DNA of 6,727 nt, from the NCBI GenBank assembly GCA_018883625.1, contig JAHLFV010000144.1:1-6727 (forward strand). Direction: 5' to 3'. This stretch comes from Candidatus Treponema excrementipullorum. Its GTDB lineage: Bacteria; Spirochaetota; Spirochaetia; Treponematales; Treponemataceae. The position numbers and the translations under genes are program-made. Under the pieces are notes generated by a model, which was not told where the DNA came from, searched no databases, and saw nothing but the letters and a program-made list of their open reading frames with translations. Below, one piece after another: positions 1 to 5,367 of the stretch (position 1 is its first letter; every line of letters begins with the position of its first letter).

Positions 1-2406
1 GTCTTCAATTTCTTTTGCTCTGATAACAATAGCATCTTGAATGGATAACAATACCTGACTGTTTCCATTATTTTCAGCTGCTAGTTGATTGCTTAAACTG
101 ATAATTTCTGCAGAACGTCGGTTGATCTCGTTCTGTACATCTTCAACCTGTTGTCCCACAAACTGATATAATTCTTCTATTTTATCGGAAACCCCTGATT
201 TTACACCTTCCATAGTAGTACCAATGTCGGAAACATTTCTCTCCATGTTGGCAGTACTTTCCTCTATTTTGGCATTTATCAAAGATTCCAAGCTTTGAGA
301 ACGATCTAAAACAGCATCTTTTGCTTTTTCAAAAGAACTTTCCAGTTCTCTGATGCGCTGATCAAGCTCTCCTTCTGCCCGTTCAATTTGTTTGTCGATT
401 ATATTTTCCAGCCCTTCAGCTTTTTCCGTTGTAACGGCACGAACAGTTTCCATAACGGAATCAACTTCCAAAGCTTTATTCTGCAAGTCGGAACGTAACA
501 CCTCTATTTGAGCGATAATTTCGTTTTCTATGTCTGTTGCTTTTTCCGTGGTAGAGTTTCTGACCTGCTCTATAACAGAGTCAACTTCTTGGGCTTTTTG
601 TTGCAAATCGGAATGTAACACTTCAATCTGAGCGATGATTTCCCGTTCTATGTCTGTTGCTTTTTCCGTGGTGGAATTTCTGACCTGTTCAATAACAGAA
701 TATACATCGCTGGCTTTTTCCTGCAAATCCACATGCATGTTTTCTATTTGAGACAGAACTTTTTGTTCTATGTCCCCGGCTCTGTTTTCTACCCGAGATT
801 GAATATCACCCAAAACAGTGTCTACATCCCGCACTTTTTGTTCCAAGTTTTGATGGATTTGCCGTATTTGAGAAAGGACTTCTTGTTCTATGCCGTCGGA
901 TTTAGCAACGGTATTTAAGCGAATCTCCTCCAAGGAATCACCTAAATTTTCCGCTTTTTGCTCCATAACACTTCGGATTGATTGAATTTGACTATCAATA
1001 TCTTTTTCTATGCCGTTAGCTTTTTCGGAAGCGGCAAGGCGGATATTTTCCATCAGATCATCAATACTTTGAGCCTTTTCCTGAATTTCTCCGTAAAATC
1101 CATTAATTTGGGCAGTAATATACTCTTCCATGGATGTGGCTCTGTCTTCCGTACGGGACTTGATACTTTCCAAAACAGAGTCCACTTCATCGATTTTTTG
1201 TTGTAGCCCGGAATTGATCAGCTCTATTTGAGAAAGAATCCTATTTTCCATGTCAGAAGTTTTATCGGACGTAGTATTTCTCAGACTTTCTAAGAGGGAA
1301 GAAACTTCTCCTGCCCTTGTTTCCAAATCGGTACGGATGGTTTCAATTTGGGAATAAATCTCGTTTTCAATGGAATCAGCCTTATCTGTAGCAGAACTTC
1401 TGATACTTTCCAGCACAGAATCCACATCGTAGGCTTTTTGTTGCACATCCTGTTGAATAATTTCCAACTGAGACATGATGCCACTTTCAATAGAAGATGC
1501 TTTTTCCGATACATCGCCCCGAATATCATTCCACAAAGAGTCCAATTCCGTAGATTTCTCTTCCAATATGCCGTGAAGGTTTGATATTTCGGAAACGATC
1601 TCATCGTGAAGCGAGTCTGTTTTTTCGGAAGTTTCGTTCCGTATACTGTCCAAAGCATCTTCAAAAGCACGCTGTAACTGACTGATATTTTCCTGTGTTC
1701 TGTTTTTCAAAAGGATAAAAGTTTCATCTTCCAAGGCCTGAGCCCGTTGAGCCGCATTGGCATAGACGGCAGCTACGTCGCTTTGTATATGTTGTAAAAC
1801 AGCTTCGTTTTTTTCTACCAAGCCGGCGGTAGTCACTTCCATGTCTTGAATCTGTTCCTGGAACCGTTTCAGCAATTCGGCTCCCATCTGTTTTAACTGA
1901 TTGCCGTTTTCCACGGAAAAATCTTCACTGATTTTTAAGATCCGCCGCTCTAATTCTGCCATATTTTTTTTGTATGACTGCATTTGTTTGTCAATTTTAT
2001 CTACAACGGCAGACTCTGCCCCAATACGGCGCAGATTTTCTTCCAAATTGGCAGACATTTCCACCAATTGATTTAATGTTTTGTCATATCCTTCTATTTG
2101 ACTACCGATGTTATCAACAGCTTCTATGCGGGAAGTAAACTGATCTGTAATGGCATTGAATTTTTCAATTTGCAGTTCCAAGTTTTTAACAGTGGCAACT
2201 GCCTGACTTTGTTTTACATCAACTTCGTTATACTCTTTTTCAAGTCGGTTAATTTGGGAAGCCAACTGACTTTCCAGTTCTTCCCGTTGTCTATTGATAT
2301 ATTTTTTCGCTTTTTCCAAAGAGCGTTCATTTCTGTCAACAAAACGAAATACTAAAATAGCTACCAGTGAAATTCCTACAGATATAAGGATTCCGAAAAC
2401 AGACAT
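1..2406 (-). CDS. Membrane-anchored giant coiled-coil protein, SpiroCoCo-like (3' end outside window)
   Basis: The frame is open from an ATG at 2406 to position 1, giving 802 codons with no stop, so the gene continues beyond the window. Residues 3-21 form one hydrophobic segment followed by R21, R25 and R28, which suggests an N-terminal membrane anchor with the rest of the protein in the cytoplasm. Residues about 25-240 are charged, helical and coiled-coil-like. From about residue 241 the protein becomes a chain of 40-residue repeats, clearest at 281-760, with a typical core such as VIEQVRNSTTEKATDIENEI. Near 780 an Asn/Gly-rich break (ENNGN) interrupts the pattern. I recognise the layout as the spirochaetal SpiroCoCo family, whose function is not settled as far as I know; a structural or cytoskeletal role is inference. 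It starts 31 nt after the HAD stop, behind a G-rich ribosome site, and is probably the next operon gene. Confidence 0.85.
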   Translation of the reverse strand, partial: MSVFGILISVGISLVAILVFRFVDRNERSLEKAKKYINRQREELESQLASQINRLEKEYNEVDVKQSQAVATVKNLELQIEKFNAITDQFTSRIEAVDNIGSQIEGYDKTLNQLVEMSANLEENLRRIGAESAVVDKIDKQMQSYKKNMAELERRILKISEDFSVENGNQLKQMGAELLKRFQEQIQDMEVTTAGLVEKNEAVLQHIQSDVAAVYANAAQRAQALEDETFILLKNRTQENISQLQRAFEDALDSIRNETSEKTDSLHDEIVSEISNLHGILEEKSTELDSLWNDIRGDVSEKASSIESGIMSQLEIIQQDVQQKAYDVDSVLESIRSSATDKADSIENEIYSQIETIRTDLETRAGEVSSLLESLRNTTSDKTSDMENRILSQIELINSGLQQKIDEVDSVLESIKSRTEDRATSMEEYITAQINGFYGEIQEKAQSIDDLMENIRLAASEKANGIEKDIDSQIQSIRSVMEQKAENLGDSLEEIRLNTVAKSDGIEQEVLSQIRQIHQNLEQKVRDVDTVLGDIQSRVENRAGDIEQKVLSQIENMHVDLQEKASDVYSVIEQVRNSTTEKATDIEREIIAQIEVLHSDLQQKAQEVDSVIEQVRNSTTEKATDIENEIIAQIEVLRSDLQNKALEVDSVMETVRAVTTEKAEGLENIIDKQIERAEGELDQRIRELESSFEKAKDAVLDRSQSLESLINAKIEESTANMERNVSDIGTTMEGVKSGVSDKIEELYQFVGQQVEDVQNEINRRSAEIISLSNQLAAENNGNSQVLLSIQDAIVIRAKEIED
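127..1566 (-). repeat. Twelve in-phase 120-bp repeats encoding 40-residue coiled-coil units
   Basis: Units begin at protein residues 281, 321, 361 and so on to 721, each exactly 120 bp with no insertion or deletion between them. A more diverged unit at 1567-1686 (residues 241-280) keeps the same phase. The common pattern is L-x-x-[KR]-x-x-[ED]-[VL]-[DE]-S at unit positions 1-10, an Arg or Lys near 16, [ED]-[KR]-[AST] near 21-23 and [ML]-E near 26-27. Core hydrophobic positions fall at about 1, 5, 8, 12, 15, 19, 23, 26, 30, 34 and 37. That is one heptad plus three hendecads (7+11+11+11), or 40 residues in 11 turns. Confidence 0.9.
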
Positions 2407-2414
2407 ACTTTATT

Positions 2415-2422
2415 CCCCACCC
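2415..2422 (-). promoter_or_regulatory. Ribosome binding site of the coiled-coil gene
   Basis: The minus strand reads GGGTGGGG followed by 8 nt and then the ATG at 2406. It is G-rich but lacks a perfect GGAGG, so it is a moderate Shine-Dalgarno match. It supports the ATG chosen as the start of the coiled-coil protein. The 31-nt gap to the HAD stop holds no recognisable terminator. Confidence 0.5.
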
Positions 2423-2437
2423 ATTAAGTCTTAGTTT

Positions 2438-3109
2438 TTAGTCTAACACAATTTCTTTTAATTGGCGATAGTTTTTGAAGGAAATATCAGCCAACTTTAA
2501 CGGACGCCCCAAAAGCCTGCGCCACCACGGCATGATATAAGCAGTCTTCATGCCGGCAGCTTTTGCGCCCCGTATATCGGCAAAAACATTATTACCAACG
2601 TACAGAATTTCTTTTTCTGCAACACCCAATTTTTGGGCAAAACAACAAAAGGTATATTTGGAAGGCTTCAAAGCTCCGAATTCTTCCGACCCGCATATCA
2701 AATCAAATAAATCACGGGTTCCCCACATGTCAGCTTTTTGGGACGGAGGAAAGTCAGACAAAACAGCTACCTTCAAACCTCTTGCTTTCAGAGCCTCTAT
2801 AGTTTCTTTGATATAAGCATACGGCTTTACCTTTTTTAAAAAAGGCGTCAACCCAGAATACACAATAGTATTTATCTGTTGACGGGCTTCTTCATCGGTA
2901 ACATGTAACTCCAACGCAAAAAGACGAGCCTGATAATCATAAAAATTACCTACAGGAGCCGTTCTGTGGAGAACCGACCGGATTTTTCTGTATTTGAGAA
3001 AAAACTTAATATGTTTTAACACATAAAAAACTATGCGAATATTAAGCCGCCAGTTGGGATACATTGTTCCGTCAATATCGAAGGCTACAGCTTTAATGTT
3101 TTCTATCAC
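2438..3109 (-). CDS. HAD-superfamily hydrolase (phosphatase or nucleotidase type)
   Basis: At 223 residues with an inserted helical cap, this is a haloacid-dehalogenase-type hydrolase, probably a cytoplasmic phosphatase. Motif I is DIDGT at 11-15, giving the nucleophile D11 and the acid/base D13. Motif II is S118-D119 in VAVLSDF, motif III is the lysine of LKPSKY (K148), and motif IV is VGNNVFAD with D178; the first acidic position of motif IV is Asn. The cap lies at about 16-105 and includes a strongly basic, aromatic helix region (28-50). The DIDGTMYP opening resembles pyrimidine 5'-nucleotidase and phosphoglycolate-phosphatase-like relatives, but the substrate cannot be read from sequence. 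The annotated start is GTG, sharing GTGA with the stop of the TonB-like gene, so translation is probably coupled. The start is uncertain (see findings). No signal peptide is present. Confidence 0.9.
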   Translation of the reverse strand: MIENIKAVAFDIDGTMYPNWRLNIRIVFYVLKHIKFFLKYRKIRSVLHRTAPVGNFYDYQARLFALELHVTDEEARQQINTIVYSGLTPFLKKVKPYAYIKETIEALKARGLKVAVLSDFPPSQKADMWGTRDLFDLICGSEEFGALKPSKYTFCCFAQKLGVAEKEILYVGNNVFADIRGAKAAGMKTAYIMPWWRRLLGRPLKLADISFKNYRQLKEIVLD

Positions 3110-4275
3110 CTTTTTATTATATTATAATTAAAGCTAACCTGTCCATAACCTTCATAACTCGAAGGTACAAGAAATCGCCAGGTAGCAATCTGATCTTTTA
3201 TTTCTCCTTGTATCTCTACGGGAAGCATGGCACTAGGCGTTATTGTTATGCTGTTGGGGTCCACCAAACCGGAAGAGTTCACCGTAAATGTTATGGTAAC
3301 CTCTCTGGAACTATTGATTAAAGCTTCTTTTTCAGGGGAAATTACAATAACCGGATGGGAGGGTTCCAGCAACACAAGACTCCTTCCGGTATCAGTAAAT
3401 AACTCTGTTCCTGTATCCCCTTTGTATGAAATATTCACATCTGTTTTTATGTTATACTCTGTTCCAGAAGAACTCTTCGTTACAAAGTTTTTTCCCATCC
3501 GTAATTTTTGCAATCCAGAAGCAGTTGTTTCCGAAACTGTAGTCAGGTCACTGGATTTTTGAGAAGAGGCAGTACTTACACCGTTTTTCCCAGCACTCTC
3601 CATCCCACTTCCTGTCACGGAGCCGACACTGCCGGAAAGAGACGATTCTGTTTTTTGGGCCAAGGTATTTTGAGTGACAGCATCCACTGTTCTGGTACCG
3701 GAAGAATATTCCCTGGTGTTACCGGAACCGAAGGCTTTTTCAAAATCGGCCTCAGAAAAGGTATCTTTGGCGGAAATTGATTTTTTTTCCAGATTTGCCA
3801 TAGCCTCTTCTATACTGGGTTGCAAAACTTGACGTCGCTGACCGGATGATTCTGCCGACTCAGCAGCTTGTGACGGGCCCTCATCAGAGGTCTGTAAAGG
3901 TGTAGTTGTCTGTCCTTCTGATGGAGTTTCTCGGGTAGATGATAACAGTGGGGGTGTATCAGATAATGATGTGGGAGTTGACACAGTAGAAGTATTATCA
4001 AGCAGAATATTCTCCGATACAGTTAACGGCATCTCTGGAGACTGTGTCACCTGAACATCTGGTACGGTTTCAGACTCAAAAACATTTGGCAAAACCGAGG
4101 TATTATTCAAAGATACAAGTGCAGGAGACTCCAACCGCAAAGAAATACTATGGTACACCGGTTTCTTTTTCACAGGGAAAAAAGCCAATCCCAAAATAAT
4201 CGCCCCCCATATTACCAGGGTTAAGGACAGAGACTCTTTGTAAGGCAGAATACTTCTTTTTACTTTTTCCCACAC
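3106..4275 (-). CDS. TonB-like energy transducer with Ser/Thr-rich periplasmic linker
   Basis: This 389-residue protein has a short basic cytoplasmic N-terminus, one membrane segment at about 16-34, and then a long periplasmic part. Residues about 60-300 are low-complexity and rich in Ser and Thr (more than 40% over about 93-145 by my count), unlike the Pro/Lys-rich linker of classical TonB. The C-terminal 75 residues look like a TonB C-terminal domain: VTITFTVNSSGLV at 326-338, then WRF at 366-368 and a final strand after EGYG. In that family the domain contacts outer-membrane partners. The membrane segment has no His, so the SxxxH motif of E. coli TonB is absent. The start is GTG, 3 nt after the exbD stop and behind a good ribosome site; a nearby ATG at 4277 is in another frame and hits a stop after five codons. 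The position directly after exbB-exbD supports a TonB or TolA-like role. The gene ends in a GTGA overlap with the HAD gene. Confidence 0.8.
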   Translation of the reverse strand: MWEKVKRSILPYKESLSLTLVIWGAIILGLAFFPVKKKPVYHSISLRLESPALVSLNNTSVLPNVFESETVPDVQVTQSPEMPLTVSENILLDNTSTVSTPTSLSDTPPLLSSTRETPSEGQTTTPLQTSDEGPSQAAESAESSGQRRQVLQPSIEEAMANLEKKSISAKDTFSEADFEKAFGSGNTREYSSGTRTVDAVTQNTLAQKTESSLSGSVGSVTGSGMESAGKNGVSTASSQKSSDLTTVSETTASGLQKLRMGKNFVTKSSSGTEYNIKTDVNISYKGDTGTELFTDTGRSLVLLEPSHPVIVISPEKEALINSSREVTITFTVNSSGLVDPNSITITPSAMLPVEIQGEIKDQIATWRFLVPSSYEGYGQVSFNYNIIKR

Positions 4276-4278
4276 ATG

Positions 4279-4683
4279 TCACTCCACCGTTCGCAACTGT
4301 ACTGCAGAAAAACCGCTTTTCCTGATCACGTCAAAGATTTTTACAATTTCACCGTTAGTAACCAGGGCACCTGCTTCTAGCTGAATTGGGAATTCCTCCC
4401 GCGGAATGTCTCCCGTATCAAAGGCCTGTAACTCTTCCCCTAACAGGATAAGATCCACCGGTTTTTCGTTAAACCACAGTTGACCTTGTTCATTCAAAGT
4501 AACAGTAATTCCTGCCCCGGTACCGGACTCTGCCGTAGTTGACTGAGGCAAATTGACCTGTATACCTGGCAACATTACAAAGGTAGTGGAAACAAGAAAA
4601 AAGAGAATCAACTGAAACACAATGTCTATCATGGGAATCATGTCTATTTGAGACATTTTTCCCCTATAATCTCGTCTTTTCAT
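4279..4683 (-). CDS. exbD: ExbD/TolR-family biopolymer transport protein
   Basis: This 134-residue protein has the usual length and plan of ExbD/TolR: a short basic cytoplasmic N-terminus (KRRDYRGK), one membrane helix at about 16-37, and a periplasmic domain of about 95 residues. The family signature is MIPMIDIVFQLILFFLVST at 15-33. D20 matches the essential membrane aspartate (E. coli ExbD D25) that carries protons with ExbB. The NLPQ motif follows the helix at 44-47, as is typical. It would pair with the upstream ExbB in the inner membrane and drive the TonB-like protein encoded 3 nt downstream. The ATG overlaps the exbB stop as ATGA, and the upstream ribosome site is weak, so translation probably depends on coupling. 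TolR is an alternative name; the neighbouring TonB-like gene favours ExbD. Confidence 0.93.
   Translation of the reverse strand: MKRRDYRGKMSQIDMIPMIDIVFQLILFFLVSTTFVMLPGIQVNLPQSTTAESGTGAGITVTLNEQGQLWFNEKPVDLILLGEELQAFDTGDIPREEFPIQLEAGALVTNGEIVKIFDVIRKSGFSAVQLRTVE
4282..4288 (-). promoter_or_regulatory. Ribosome binding site that fixes the GTG start of the TonB-like gene
   Basis: The minus strand reads GGTGGAG just before the exbD stop, with 6 nt between GGAG and the GTG at 4275. This spacing is near ideal and decides for GTG. The site lies inside the last codons of exbD, consistent with coupled translation of the two genes. Confidence 0.7.
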
Positions 4684-5306
4684 AGTTTAAATCCAACAGG
4701 CTTTCTTCCGCAAATATGTAACACTACGGCAGTTGATACTGATTCAATTTCAGAGATGCGACGGTTTATCCTTGATAAAAAATAATTGTGAAAAATAATA
4801 GTTGGAATGGAAATAACCAGTCCTGTAGCCGTAGTCACCAAAGCTTCAGCAATGGCACCGGCAAACACAGCAGGATTTCCCATAGAATCCCCGCCACCTA
4901 GTACACCAAAAGCCTGAATATTTCCCGTTACGGTACCTAACAGACCTAAAAGCGTTGATATACTGGCAATTGTTCCCAAAGGTGTCAAAAAATGTTCCAA
5001 GTTCGGAATTACTTTATCTATCTCAATAGAAACAACTTCTTTTATATTATCTTCCGGCCAGGTTTTACATTCTATAGCCTTTTTTACTACTTGAGACAGA
5101 GGCGTATCTGTATCATTACAGAGTTGTACAGCTTCTTCAAATCGATGAGACTCAACTAAAGGATGTATTTTTTCTTTCAAAATAAAATCTTTTTTTTGAA
5201 TCTTGCTATAATAAAACAAACGCTCACAGATTATAAAAGTTGCAATAACGGCACATATTCCTAAAGGAATCATCAATATGCCGCCACTGGCAAGGACTGA
5301 TAACAT
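4680..5306 (-). CDS. exbB: ExbB/TolQ/MotA-family proton channel subunit
   Basis: This 208-residue protein matches the MotA/TolQ/ExbB proton-channel family in length and layout. One membrane helix lies near the N-terminus (about 8-28), then a cytoplasmic domain (about 30-105), then two helices at about 108-133 and 147-176. Hallmarks are TLLGLLGTVTG at 118-128 and GAIAEALVTTATGLVISIP at 150-168, which hold the conserved membrane threonines of the channel. In the family, five ExbB subunits surround an ExbD pair and convert proton flow into motion of a TonB-type partner. The ATG at 5306 has a near-perfect ribosome site. The stop overlaps the exbD start. TolQ cannot be ruled out by sequence alone, but no tolB, pal or ybgC-like gene is visible here. 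Confidence 0.94.
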   Translation of the reverse strand: MLSVLASGGILMIPLGICAVIATFIICERLFYYSKIQKKDFILKEKIHPLVESHRFEEAVQLCNDTDTPLSQVVKKAIECKTWPEDNIKEVVSIEIDKVIPNLEHFLTPLGTIASISTLLGLLGTVTGNIQAFGVLGGGDSMGNPAVFAGAIAEALVTTATGLVISIPTIIFHNYFLSRINRRISEIESVSTAVVLHICGRKPVGFKL

Positions 5307-5311
5307 TATTT

Positions 5312-5316
5312 CCTCC
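5312..5316 (-). promoter_or_regulatory. Strong ribosome binding site of exbB
   Basis: The minus strand reads GGAGG with a 5-nt spacer before the ATG at 5306. It is the best Shine-Dalgarno match in the window. The weaker sites of the downstream genes suggest that ribosome loading for the coupled exbB-exbD-tonB block begins here. Confidence 0.85.
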
Positions 5317-5325
5317 GATAATCAT

Positions 5326-5354
5326 AGTATATTTTTGTTCGGCACGTTTATTAA
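5326..5354 (-). promoter_or_regulatory. Possible internal promoter for the exbB block
   Basis: On the minus strand, TTAATA at 5354-5349 (four of six matches to the sigma-70 -35 box) is followed after 17 nt by TATACT at 5331-5326 (a good -10 match). Transcription would start near 5319, leaving a leader of only about a dozen bases before the exbB ATG, which is tight. In AT-rich DNA such matches arise by chance, so this is a weak call. Its -35 box lies inside the 22-bp palindrome. Confidence 0.22.
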
Positions 5355-5367
5355 CATGTTAATAAAC
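5346..5367. repeat. Perfect 22-bp palindrome between the barrel gene and exbB
   Basis: The half-site GTTTATTAACA is followed directly by its exact reverse complement, with no loop and no mismatch over 22 bp. It covers the stop codon of the barrel gene (5359-5361) and extends into the 52-nt gap before exbB. Neither flank has a T-run, and a hairpin with no loop is poor, so a rho-independent terminator is unlikely. Its length, AT-richness and symmetry suit a binding site for a dimeric regulator, which is inference. Confidence 0.6.

Noticed and set aside
733..1670. Several open frames on both strands inside the coiled-coil gene (733-918, 982-1206 and 1348-1584 on plus; 1290-1670 on minus).
   Set aside because: They are shadows of the 120-bp repeats: stop-free stretches recur with the repeat period, and their proteins have no family features or ribosome sites.
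127..1686. A regular 120-bp repeat that might suggest a CRISPR-like or satellite array.
   Set aside because: The whole period is coding, with variation spread through each unit and no alternation of constant repeat and variable spacer.
2550..2816. Overlapping plus-strand open frames antisense to the HAD gene.
   Set aside because: They mirror the conserved HAD coding strand, which has all catalytic motifs, and they have no credible start region.
3227..4001. Open frames of 63-111 codons within the TonB-like gene on both strands.
   Set aside because: Low-complexity Ser/Thr codons leave other frames open by chance; the main frame has a membrane segment, the TonB-like C-terminus and tight operon spacing.
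5346..5367. The 22-bp palindrome as a rho-independent terminator after the barrel gene.
   Set aside because: It is AT-rich, has no loop, and is followed by no T-run on either strand.
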